64,000 bases of DNA from Leishmania martiniquensis (Eukaryota; Euglenozoa; Kinetoplastea; Trypanosomatida; Trypanosomatidae), in assembly GCF_017916325.1 (NCBI RefSeq), contig NC_090164.1, forward strand, positions 849,501 through 913,500. The letters run 5' to 3'. Positions 1 to 8,882 of the stretch are shown here, piece after piece (the stretch's first letter is position 1; each line of letters begins with the position of its first letter). The notes beneath the pieces were generated by a model. That model was not told the origin of the DNA, searched no databases, and saw only the letters and a program-made list of their open reading frames with translations. Made by a program: the position numbers and the translations under genes.

Positions 1-1402
1 TCATGTGGCGCATGCGGTACTCGTTGTGAACACCTATGCCCTTCTGGATAGTGGATGCAGCCGGAGACGCCGCACGCGCATCAGGTGCCGAGTCACGCCC
101 TCCATGAGCGGCACGCGTGTGCTGCTCGCCGAGGAGCATGTGGGCAACAGAGCCATCGTGCGAGCATTCCGCATCCACAAGAACGCGGTCGAACAGGAGT
201 GGCTGTGACGAGGGCAATGGCGTGGTGGATGACTGTGCCACTGCTGAGCCACACGCCTTTTCCTGCAACCATTCACTTACGATGGCGCGGGTGCGGGCAG
301 AGGCGTAGACCACGGATGGCGGCGGAATCGACTTCATTTCATCACAAACCGCAGACCCGGCTGCTCTCAAACCGACGCGGCCTCGCTTCAACCCCGAGGT
401 TGCTGCTGCCGCGTAGTTCCGACGCTGAAGCTGTCGCTTCTCCGCCGTTGTCAGCCCTGTTTCAGCATCCACGGCAGATCCAGTGAGGTCGAGCGCCGCT
501 GCTGCGCGTTCCATGGAGAAGCGGCACCCATCGTCAGCGAAGAGGCATACAGGAAGAGGCGAATCGTGGCGAGTGCTGACGCACTCCTGCAGCGTGGGCC
601 GCTGCTGCTGCTTTTTCAGTGTGGATCGAGTCCTATACAGACGAGAGAGGCTCACGTCCACGCCGACAACAAGTCCGTCTGTGCTCAATGGTGGCGTGGC
701 GCAGATCGGCGATTCGCTCCCGCTCGTGGGACCCCTCGACACTGCATCCGCCAGAAGCCCCAGTTTCATTCCAGGGGCACAGCACAGGTCCAGGATACGG
801 TCCCCCTTGCGCGGATGCAGAGAGACCACCGCCGCTATCGACGTCGCATCCATCGCAAGCAGCGTCCCGTCGAGAAAAAGGGGGTTGCCACCCATGGCGT
901 ACGACCACGGGAGGCTAAAAACACTGCGTGGGAGCCATGCTACTGGCTCAACTGATGTCAGGGGTAGACCTGTTAGTGTTGCGAGGCCCAGGCGTAGCAC
1001 ATCGGCGCGCGCAGCATTGCCACTAGCGAAGCCGTTTGCGCCTGAGGATGGGATAACGTCGTCCGCAGGCAGCGACACTGTCGTTGTGGCACCGGCGCAC
1101 TGCGCGGTTGGGGGCGCATTGGCCACCTCTTTTGCAAGAGGCAGAAACGTTTCTGTCTTTATCAGCACCGCCTGCGAGGGCGTTCGTTGGTAGGGGAGGG
1201 CTTCTGCTCCAGCGCGAAGTACGCGTTCCTCGCACCTTGGGTTGATGCGGACGTAGCGGCGACGTTGTTCATCGACGAGTAGCGCCCGCGCATCAGCAAA
1301 CACTTCGGGTGGTATGCATCCATCCTCGCAATGACGGATAAGCTCAGCCGAAAAGGTGCACGGGTAGTGGCAGCGTACTGCATCATCGACACCCGCAGTC
1401 AT
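1..1402 (-). CDS. NSUN-family RNA (cytosine-5) methyltransferase, 3' end beyond window
   Basis: The frame opens at an ATG at 1402 and runs without a stop through the left edge (467 whole codons), so the C-terminus is missing. Around residues 50-56 is an RYVRINP segment like the N-terminal YxRxN of NOL1/NOP2/Sun proteins. Residues 185-220 hold MDATSIAAVV followed by LDLCCAPGMK (from residue 204), the SAM-binding motif I of this family (LDxCAAPGxK). Around 244-256, VVGVDVSLSRL matches motif II. FDRVLVDAECSHDGS, with Cys413, matches motif IV, although DAPC is the usual form and Glu replaces Pro here. The second conserved Cys (TCS motif) should lie just beyond the edge. Family knowledge predicts S-adenosylmethionine-dependent m5C formation in rRNA or tRNA; the substrate cannot be told. 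A pyrimidine tract at 1511-1524 (minus strand) followed by AG at 1504-1505 is a possible splice acceptor. Confidence 0.88.
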   Translation of the reverse strand, partial: MTAGVDDAVRCHYPCTFSAELIRHCEDGCIPPEVFADARALLVDEQRRRYVRINPRCEERVLRAGAEALPYQRTPSQAVLIKTETFLPLAKEVANAPPTAQCAGATTTVSLPADDVIPSSGANGFASGNAARADVLRLGLATLTGLPLTSVEPVAWLPRSVFSLPWSYAMGGNPLFLDGTLLAMDATSIAAVVSLHPRKGDRILDLCCAPGMKLGLLADAVSRGPTSGSESPICATPPLSTDGLVVGVDVSLSRLYRTRSTLKKQQQRPTLQECVSTRHDSPLPVCLFADDGCRFSMERAAAALDLTGSAVDAETGLTTAEKRQLQRRNYAAAATSGLKRGRVGLRAAGSAVCDEMKSIPPPSVVYASARTRAIVSEWLQEKACGSAVAQSSTTPLPSSQPLLFDRVLVDAECSHDGSVAHMLLGEQHTRAAHGGRDSAPDARAASPAASTIQKGIGVHNEYRMRHM

Positions 1403-2180
1403 GGGATGACGACGAGGGGGTGCACGAGGCAAAACAAAAGGCAAAAAGCGCTCTTTGCACACACACACACAGGCAGAGAGACGCACGCACTGAGCCCCGA
1501 CTCCTCACCGCGAGAAAAAAAAGGACGTCCACGGCGGGGCGGGGTGGCAGAATGGTTAGCCAGGCGTTTATGCAGGGCGCTGCTGTAAAAAAAGGGGGAG
1601 GAGCGAAGAGGCAGCATATGGTGTACGCATGTAGGCGCAGAGAGGCAAGAGAGGGCCGAGCGCGAGGAGGAGGGCAATGTAAGGAGGTGGAGAGGCCCAG
1701 AGTGCGGCCCCGCAGTGGATGCAAAGGACAGCCCACCAGAGGTTGGGGGCGAAAGTGCCGATGTTACTTATCTTTTACCTCGTCGCAGCCGAAACACAGA
1801 TGCAGTGTGGGTGGCAAGGGGCGGGCACGACAGTGGGCCTCAGGCGAGAGGGAAGGCGATGGAGCTTTCGCCATCGCGCTGAAGGGAGGCGGCTCATAGA
1901 CGTGTGTACGCATGCGTCTCTCCGTTTTTTTTTTGCTCGCTGCCACCGGAGTCGTCGATACACGGGCACATCTCCGCGTGTGGCTTATTTCCCCGTTGTC
2001 TCCGCTTATCGGTGCGCTCCTGTGCGCCCGATGTGCTCTGTGGATGCATGTGAAAGACAATTCTGGTCTCACAGCTTGTTGGCCGCGCACGCCCTCACAC
2101 CCATCGTTGCCCCCCTCCCCTCCGTCATGGCAGAAAGTGGCTTTGTGCGGCGACAGCGTGCGGGGTGAGACGAAGGCGCC
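1403..2180. other. Intergenic: 3' region of PPR gene and 5' region of NSUN gene
   Basis: There is no credible gene here. The stretch holds a (CA)7 microsatellite at 1458-1471, purine-rich + strand (pyrimidine-rich on the coding strand) from about 1505 to 1700, and a T-run near 1925-1933. Short frames on both strands have the composition of UTR sequence. Confidence 0.7.
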
Positions 2181-4301
2181 TCACGCTTCAAGTCGCGGCC
2201 TTGGTCCTCTCGAACGGGGTGTCGCCACCGCAGCAGTGATGTTGCTCTGACGCATCGGCGGTGCGGGCGGCGCCAGCTGCCTGAGTCGGTCGGGGTAGTG
2301 TAGCGCGACCAGAGGGACGGCGACGCGCATTGCATTCCAGTGCCGCACTGCTGCTAGTTGCGACGCGTTAGTGGACAGCACGTGTACATCCGCATCGGGG
2401 TTGAGAGACTTCAGCATGGCGCCCACCGCCACAACGCGCTCCACGGAGGTGATGCGGTCGGGAGAGTGCAGCACTGTCGGGAGGGATGCGGCCGAGGCGG
2501 ACGACGCCTGCTGAGAGACAGGCGAGAACGCCGTTGTCTCTGGAGCGCCCCCGCCGCCGTGCCGTATGACGATGTCCGTGGCAGCCGCCACTGTGTCGCG
2601 CCTTCCTTCATCTCCGACATCAACGACCGCAGTAGCCTCAGCGGCTTCTTCCACAGGAATTAGGCGGCTCAGAAGCGCTTGGCTATATGCGGAGGCCGCC
2701 TTTGAAGGTGTGGCGTGAGCCGGCGGGCTTTCGGGCAGCAGGCTTTGTTTCTCTGCCTCGTCACGCAGCGCCTTCAGCGCTTCAGGACTGGCGGGCCCAC
2801 CTTCAGACAAGTATGTGTGCGCGAGAAGCTGGTGCGCGTAGGGGAGCACACGCAGCATGCGCCATTCTTCGCGCTTCAGCAGAAACCCGATGCGACGCAA
2901 CGTTGCCTTCATGTGGCGCCCCGGCACCGAGTCGCCGTTCTCGCGGGCACGCCGCACCAGCAGGCGTACGGCTGCGAACGGGATAAACACGGAGTCGTAG
3001 TGGTGGATAAGGGACTCGAAGGTTGTTGAGAGCAGGACGTTGTGGTCGACCACAGCCACCCGCCCTTGCACCAGCCAACGCTGGTCCAGCGAGCCGCTTG
3101 TCCCGAGCTGTCGCGTCGCGGCTGCCACCACGTCGCCAATCTTATCCTGGAAGGACTCGTACACCAGGAGGGCGTCGTGGGGGCAGGGGTGAGAGAGCAA
3201 AGCATCCACCATAGCGACGCTCAGGGCAAGCGTGTGTGTCACCGGGTTACCGGCATCGGTGCAGTCCAGCTTATACTCGCGCTCAGCGAAATGGGTCGCC
3301 TCGTGGTTCAGCCGCATTCGGAACAGGTTCAGCAGCACATTGCGGTACATGGTGTCGGTTACAGGCATGCCGAGTGCGTGTGCCTCAGCGACGCAGCGAA
3401 TGCAGTGGGCCACACTGTGCGGATGGAGCTGCTGCACGGTGCTGAGAGTCTCGGTGCTGGGTTGCACGCTGCGCTCCTGCATGGAGTGGAACAGCTCGAT
3501 ACCTTTCTCCCAGTTGCGGCCTCCCATGGTGGCGATCACCGTGTTGTAGTGCCCGGCAGTCAACTCCACGTTTGCCTCCAGTGCGTGCAGAATCGCCAGA
3601 CTGTACGTCCACCGCGCCAGCATCTTGGACTGTGCGATGAGGCGCAGGAGCTCGAGATAGACGACGCTGTTCGGCTTCGTTCCGTGCTGGATGGCGTCGG
3701 AGAAGACCTTCAAGCCAATATGCCAGGGCGCATAGCGGCGGCAAGCGTTCATGACAGCGTGGGTTGCGAGCGGGTCTAGCACCTGCTGATCCCGCCACAG
3801 GCTTTCGCAGTGCTGCACTGCGGCCCTCCAGTTTCCAGTGTTGCGGTAGGACGACAGAAGGGCGCCGTGCAGGCGTTCGTTCACCTTCCCCTCCGAGACA
3901 GCCTCCTTCCAGAACTGCAGTGCTTTGCGTGTCTGCCGTTCGTCGTTCGCGTGGGCCATGAGGACGCAGTAGTGCTGCGACGTCAACGGCTGTTTCGCAT
4001 CGCGGAGTGCCTGAACGAGCGCCTCGGTGCGGTCAAACCGGCGCAACGCGCGGTGGTGCTTGAGCACAGCGACGATCTGCTCCTGGCTGAGCTCGTTGAC
4101 TTGCACGGCGTGCATCACGGCCGCTGGCAGTCGCTCCGTCGGGGTCTGCGCTAGAACAGCCGTGACAGAGGGCTTAGCCTCGCTGGCATGGTGAACAAGG
4201 TTCTTGCGTTTTCCGTAGAGAAGTCGACCCACGTTCGGCTCGCGCGAACGTCCTTGCTTGCGTAATATCAGAGTACGCTGCATGCCCCCTCCGCACCACA
4301 T
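2181..4301 (-). CDS. Pentatricopeptide-repeat protein with C-terminal PIN-like domain, probably mitochondrial
   Basis: This 706-residue protein begins at ATG 4301. An in-frame ATG at 4283 would give MQRTLILRKQGRSREP, an Arg/Lys-rich, acid-free start typical of a mitochondrial presequence, and may be the true start. Residues about 70-345 are helical pairs of about 35 residues with PPR-style phrasing (for example GHYNTVIATMGGRNWEKGIELFHSM near 250-275, and TMYRNVLLNLFRM near 317). Residues 411-460 read like the start of a PIN/NYN nuclease fold: VAVVDHNVLL with Asp419, then SVFIPFAAVRLLVRRA. After a low-complexity insert (about 525-610), residues 620-665 (VERVVAVGAML, VHVLSTNASQLAAV) resemble the end of a PIN fold, where TND is usual but TNA is present. 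PPR proteins bind organellar RNA. The PIN assignment is inference, and nuclease activity is doubtful if the third acid is lost. Confidence 0.75.
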   Translation of the reverse strand: MWCGGGMQRTLILRKQGRSREPNVGRLLYGKRKNLVHHASEAKPSVTAVLAQTPTERLPAAVMHAVQVNELSQEQIVAVLKHHRALRRFDRTEALVQALRDAKQPLTSQHYCVLMAHANDERQTRKALQFWKEAVSEGKVNERLHGALLSSYRNTGNWRAAVQHCESLWRDQQVLDPLATHAVMNACRRYAPWHIGLKVFSDAIQHGTKPNSVVYLELLRLIAQSKMLARWTYSLAILHALEANVELTAGHYNTVIATMGGRNWEKGIELFHSMQERSVQPSTETLSTVQQLHPHSVAHCIRCVAEAHALGMPVTDTMYRNVLLNLFRMRLNHEATHFAEREYKLDCTDAGNPVTHTLALSVAMVDALLSHPCPHDALLVYESFQDKIGDVVAAATRQLGTSGSLDQRWLVQGRVAVVDHNVLLSTTFESLIHHYDSVFIPFAAVRLLVRRARENGDSVPGRHMKATLRRIGFLLKREEWRMLRVLPYAHQLLAHTYLSEGGPASPEALKALRDEAEKQSLLPESPPAHATPSKAASAYSQALLSRLIPVEEAAEATAVVDVGDEGRRDTVAAATDIVIRHGGGGAPETTAFSPVSQQASSASAASLPTVLHSPDRITSVERVVAVGAMLKSLNPDADVHVLSTNASQLAAVRHWNAMRVAVPLVALHYPDRLRQLAPPAPPMRQSNITAAVATPRSRGPRPRLEA

Positions 4302-6434
4302 GATGGTGCGCTAAAGGCGAAGCCCAAGCGAGGGCGAATGCGTCTTTGTCTCCTCCGCGTTACCAAAGAATGGTCCAGCGTGGAAGTGTGAGAGAAACTG
4401 CCAAAAGCGCAGTTTGAGGGAGCGGCGATTGGGGTGATCGGGGCAGAAAGGGAGGTGGTGGAAGTAAAAGAAATGGAGTGCGGCGTCGCTGCGAAGTCGA
4501 GAATAGGGGGAGGGGAAGCGCAGCAGTCACGTCTCGTCTGGTGAGGTGTGCTCACCACCCTCCACGCTTTGATAAGCGACTTCACACAGATCTGAGCAGC
4601 GTGGTGCACGCTGTGTGCGTGGGGTGGGTGGGGGGTGGAATGAGGGGGACATCTGTGGAACTGCGTCCGTTAGCGCCCCAACAGAATAGAGGCATGAAGG
4701 TCGTCCACACAGGCGCGCAAAGGGAGGAAGGCGTAGCCCCACGCATGAGGAGGTACGCCTACTCCCGACTAGGCGAGAAGAGCTGACTCACTGTACGACA
4801 TGCCACTCCTTTATCGACCACCTCACATGTGAGCGCCGCATGTTTTAGCACTCAGTTTGATTTTCTCTTTTTGTTTTGCGTTAGCATTTAGTTTTTTCCG
4901 ACGAAATCACAGCGATAAAGTCGCTGACTGAAACAGAGAGCCTCGTGTGCCGTCTTTTTACCCCCCCTCCTCCTCCCCCCTCGCTGCACTCGGCGATACG
5001 CTTATGCACCTGCACACACATCATGTAGCCAACGCCGAGCCCCTAGCAGGCTCACCACAATAGCGAAGCCAAAAGGAATACACACACAAACAAAGGCACC
5101 TCGCTGCGGGTGCTGATAGTGCCGATCCGCATCATCCACCGCGACAGCCATCCACACCTCAACTTCAGCTTTTCGCTTCTCGCACGACTGCCTTCTCGCA
5201 CTCCACTTCATTCCTCCCGCTTGCCCGAGGTGGAGCCACAGCAGTGCGCACGTGCGCGCGTTTGGGCACCTGCGGATCGCCGTAGACGCAAGCCTGCATG
5301 CGCGCCCCAAAGCCGCGCAGAAGGTTCAGGAGGGCGACAACGGAGGAAACAACGGAGGTGAGCTGCAGTTTACACGCTGAAAGAAGAGAACCGCAGATGA
5401 TGAAAGGAAAAGCAAACGAGCAGTCGCAACATGGAGGAGCAGGGGGGAAGTCGGGGATATACGGCTCCGGCCCAACCGCTTCTCAGTCGTATCGGAAGAG
5501 CAAGCGCAAGAGTGAGGTTGGAGAGGGGATAGAGGCGCACACCACACGCCACCAAAGACGGACACATCAACACGCGCACACCACCACCACCACACACACA
5601 CACACACACGCACCTAAATACATACATTGCCATCGATCTTTCCCCATCACACCTTCTCCCTCTGCCGGACTCCATTGCCGAGCACTGGGTGAAGAGCACA
5701 CAGACAATAGAGGTGCCTGGTGCACCGAGCGTTGAGCGAACCCATAGACATGCGAGAAAAGAGAGGAAGGGGGGGAGCGGGGCGGGACTGCCTTCTTCCC
5801 TTGTCACGCCCTCAAGGTAGTTGTCGGCAGCGAATGCAGTGATGACGAGGAGAGAGAAAGAGAGACGCATGTCCCAAGAAGAAAGGAAGCGCAGAGCGGG
5901 GAGCACCGATTCTGACGCACAGAAGCAATCCAACGGTGACTCAGGGGGAAAGAGGGAGGGCGAGGAGCAGAGTCAACAACAAGCAGCAAAGCGCGCTGCT
6001 TTCGCTGAATGAAGCACTGCTTTCCCGATTTCTCTTGCACAGGCGAGTAGGGAGACGAGGAAGTCTGTGGGGAGGGGAGGGAGAGGGGGTATGGATGCGC
6101 GATGGAGGGGGGCCTTGCTTGCAAAATCGCTCATTGCGTTCCGTAGGAGAGTAGAGAACGAGGAGAGAAAACTGGAAGAAACATATGCGCACTAAAAGTC
6201 TTTGCGCCAGATCGAACGCGGAGATACAGACGGCGTTCCGGCGCTACCGCCACGCATCCCTCTCCTGCAGCAAGCCCCTTTGACGATGGCCCTTTCGGCC
6301 ACACTGCCCCCCCCTTTCTCTTACTCTGTCAGTCGCCTGTGCAGGAGCACGTGCTGACGAGCTATCCAAAGGAAGCGCACCCATGCATCGCCCTCATCAA
6401 GCCCGCTGGGCCGCATTGACTGCCTCGCGCTTTC
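4302..6434. other. Intergenic: 3' UTR of kinase gene and 5' UTR of PPR gene
   Basis: I see no credible gene in this 2.1-kb gap. It has a CAC/CA microsatellite at about 5576-5609 and purine-rich + strand from about 5750 to 6180, equivalent to pyrimidine tracts on the coding strand. Frames here, such as a 187-codon minus-strand frame at 5370-5933, are rich in Ser, Pro, Leu and Cys because they translate such tracts. Confidence 0.65.
5576..5609. repeat. CAC/CA microsatellite
   Basis: A run of CAC trinucleotides passes into a pure CA run. It is a UTR-type simple repeat with no coding role seen. Confidence 0.9.
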
Positions 6435-8882
6435 TCAGCCCAACCTTCGAACCAGAGCATCGGAGAGGAGAAGCACGAGGTCCGCTCCGACCATGGCATT
6501 ACGGACCACCTTGAAGTCGACTAGATATCCCTTATCGTGGCGTTCGTGTATGCGAAAAAAATAGAGGGAGAGAATGACCGGGTTGGCTGGCAGCGACGCC
6601 GATTCCGCAGCGGCGGGGGCAGCTGCACAGGCTGTCGCCGGCGTGGGAACCTCCTGCGGAGCAGTCGGAGAGGATGTCGAGGCCGACGCGCTCTCGACCA
6701 AATGCGCTGTCAACTGCACCGCCGACGTCGCGCCTTCAGTGGTCATCGCCGCCTCCTCGTCCTCATCTTGCAGGCTGCTAAAGTAGTTGCCCCGGGCGCC
6801 CTGGCTTCTGCTCCTGTCGGGGGTGCCGCCCGTTGCAGTCTCGATGCTGCGACCCGCAGCGCCCGAGTGGCGCGGGCGGGTCGTGTAGGGGTGAATGGAA
6901 TCCTCGTGGCGTTGCGTGCTACCAGCGATATCGTCACCCTCGTGATCGTCGCTGCTGCCGCTTGCTGGGGCGCCGCTGCGGCTGCCAATGCGGATTGGTG
7001 CGGATGTTTCCATGAGGTTGACGTTTAGCATACGTTGCTGTTTGAACGCGCCAGGGTTCCGCATCGAGTCCGCCACTGCACTCCACGTCTCGGTCGTTGA
7101 CCGTGCCAGGAGGCGAAACGGCGAGACGACCTTCCACTGCATCTTGAAGGAGCGCAGAACATCGTAGATTGCGGAGAGCGCCGGCTCCGCCCGCCAGTCG
7201 GTCATGATACCGATTCGCCAGCCGTAGTTGTGCTCCACAATAAACTGTTCCTCCTCGGCGGTATACATAGCGTGCTTGCGAGCAACAGACCCGACACGCG
7301 ACTGGTCGCTGAGGTTTGCCCCAAGTTGCGAGGCAGCGGTTCCGGCGGTGCCCGCCAGCATGCCAGCACGACGGTAGCTACTGCTGCTGGCTGTGGGCCC
7401 TGCGGCACCGCGCAGGCTGCCTGGCGCCAACGACGAAGAGCCGATGCTGCTGGGGCCTATCAAGGACCCGGAACACACCTTGGACGTAATGCGGAAGGAG
7501 CCGACCGCGGCCGGCCCGCCTGGCCCGCCATTGCCGCTCACATCACTGAGGCTCATATCGCTCACCTTTGCCGGCTCGCCAGAGGCGGCGGCAAAGACGG
7601 GAACGAGCGAGCCGCGGTTGTAGGCCCATTTGTTCCTCGTGGCGTCTTCTTCGTCGAGCAGCACCACCATCGCGGGGCTCTGCGTCAGCATGAGGCCCAT
7701 GTTGAGCTCGCGCTCCATCGCTTTGGGCTGAAACTTCGCCTGCCGGGCGCCGATGGCATGGCTCACGCCGCGGGACTCATCACCAGACATGCCCAGCTCA
7801 CGCACCTCAGCCGCAATCTCACGACGGCGGCGGGCGTCTAGTAGAATATTATAAGCGACAAAGGCGACCCCGGAGCCGTGCTCCAGCTCTCTACGCACAT
7901 CGCGGTCCCGGATTCCCAGTCGCTTCGCGGTCTCGCTGACCAGCACCGACAAAATGCGGTCCTCCTTCACGCTGAAGATGGACTCGCTGTACGACAACCG
8001 CATCGGCAGGCGCTGGTTGAACCAGGTGTTATCTCGGATCTGCGGAACGGTCAGCCGCACAAGTGGGTCTACGACGAGAATTTGCTGAATGAGCTCTCGC
8101 GGCCCCGCCTGCATGTTGGACGGGATGGCGTATTTGCCCTTCTTAATTTTGCTGAAGAGAAGCGGAATGCTGTCCTCGTCAAACGGCAGACAACCACAGA
8201 GCAGCGCGTAGAGAATGACGCCGCACGACCACACATCCACTTCCGGGCCAAAGTACAGCTTACCGGAAATGACCTCTGGCGCGGCATAGTTGGGTGACCC
8301 GCACGAGGTTGCGAGGAACTCGCCATCCTTCGTGATGTTCGAAAGGCCGAAGTCGATCAGCTTCACTTGCAACCCGGTCCCAAGCAGGATATTCTCCGGT
8401 TTCAGGTCCCGGTGCACGACTCGGAAGTGGTGGCAGTACTCGATGGCGCACACAATCTGCTGGAAGATGTAGCGCGCCTCGCTTTCCCGAACGCGACCTT
8501 TCTGTACGATGTAATCGTACAGCTCCCCGCCTTCGATGTACTCCATGATGAGGTACATGTCTGTCGGGGTGGAGATGACCTCGTAGAGACGGCATATGTT
8601 CGGGTGAGAGAACAGCTGCAGAATTTCGATCTCGCGGTGGACTTTTTTGTCCATGTTGGCGGACTTCAGCTTCTGACGGTTCAGAATTTTGATGGCGACG
8701 TACTCTCCCGTGTGCACATGCCGCCCTTTCTTCACCTTGCCAAAGCTGCCGCGGCCGATGGTCTCGCGAATGACGTAGCTACCGATCATCTGTTCAGGGA
8801 GCGTCGCGTTTGATGGGGGGCCGCCACTACGGGAGTGGGAATAGCTGCCCTCCCGTGAGAGTGGGTGCGCCGCCTGCGCCAT
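6435..8882 (-). CDS. AMPK-alpha / SNF1-type serine/threonine protein kinase
   Basis: This 815-residue energy-sensor kinase begins at ATG 8882. The glycine loop GRGSFGKV is at 43-50, the catalytic Lys65 is in VAIK, HRDLKPEN has Asp159, and DFG has Asp177. The activation loop carries the AMPK signature FLATSCGSPNYAAPE, with Thr192 at the position of the LKB1-phosphorylated Thr172 of human AMPK-alpha. After the kinase domain (about 35-288), residues near 300-355 (VSETAKRLGIRDRDVRREL, VAYNILLDARRR) resemble the UBA-like autoinhibitory segment. The C-terminal beta/gamma-binding KA1-like domain appears in two pieces, YGWRIGIMTDWRAEPALSAI and, at the extreme C-terminus, ILSLYFFRIHERH with YLVDFKVV, separated by about 150 low-complexity residues. 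The frame continues 192 codons upstream of 8882, but that part is Ser/Pro/Leu translation of a pyrimidine-rich leader, so I start at 8882. Function as a heterotrimer subunit is from family knowledge. Confidence 0.95.
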   Translation of the reverse strand: MAQAAHPLSREGSYSHSRSGGPPSNATLPEQMIGSYVIRETIGRGSFGKVKKGRHVHTGEYVAIKILNRQKLKSANMDKKVHREIEILQLFSHPNICRLYEVISTPTDMYLIMEYIEGGELYDYIVQKGRVRESEARYIFQQIVCAIEYCHHFRVVHRDLKPENILLGTGLQVKLIDFGLSNITKDGEFLATSCGSPNYAAPEVISGKLYFGPEVDVWSCGVILYALLCGCLPFDEDSIPLLFSKIKKGKYAIPSNMQAGPRELIQQILVVDPLVRLTVPQIRDNTWFNQRLPMRLSYSESIFSVKEDRILSVLVSETAKRLGIRDRDVRRELEHGSGVAFVAYNILLDARRRREIAAEVRELGMSGDESRGVSHAIGARQAKFQPKAMERELNMGLMLTQSPAMVVLLDEEDATRNKWAYNRGSLVPVFAAASGEPAKVSDMSLSDVSGNGGPGGPAAVGSFRITSKVCSGSLIGPSSIGSSSLAPGSLRGAAGPTASSSSYRRAGMLAGTAGTAASQLGANLSDQSRVGSVARKHAMYTAEEEQFIVEHNYGWRIGIMTDWRAEPALSAIYDVLRSFKMQWKVVSPFRLLARSTTETWSAVADSMRNPGAFKQQRMLNVNLMETSAPIRIGSRSGAPASGSSDDHEGDDIAGSTQRHEDSIHPYTTRPRHSGAAGRSIETATGGTPDRSRSQGARGNYFSSLQDEDEEAAMTTEGATSAVQLTAHLVESASASTSSPTAPQEVPTPATACAAAPAAAESASLPANPVILSLYFFRIHERHDKGYLVDFKVVRNAMVGADLVLLLSDALVRRLG

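Noticed and set aside
483..1193. 236-codon plus-strand frame
   Set aside because: It is antisense to the NSUN gene, whose motifs are clear on the minus strand.
1545..1580. tRNA-like box A (GGTGGCAGAATGGTTAGC)
   Set aside because: No matching T-arm/box B, anticodon stem or acceptor pairing follows within 90 nt.
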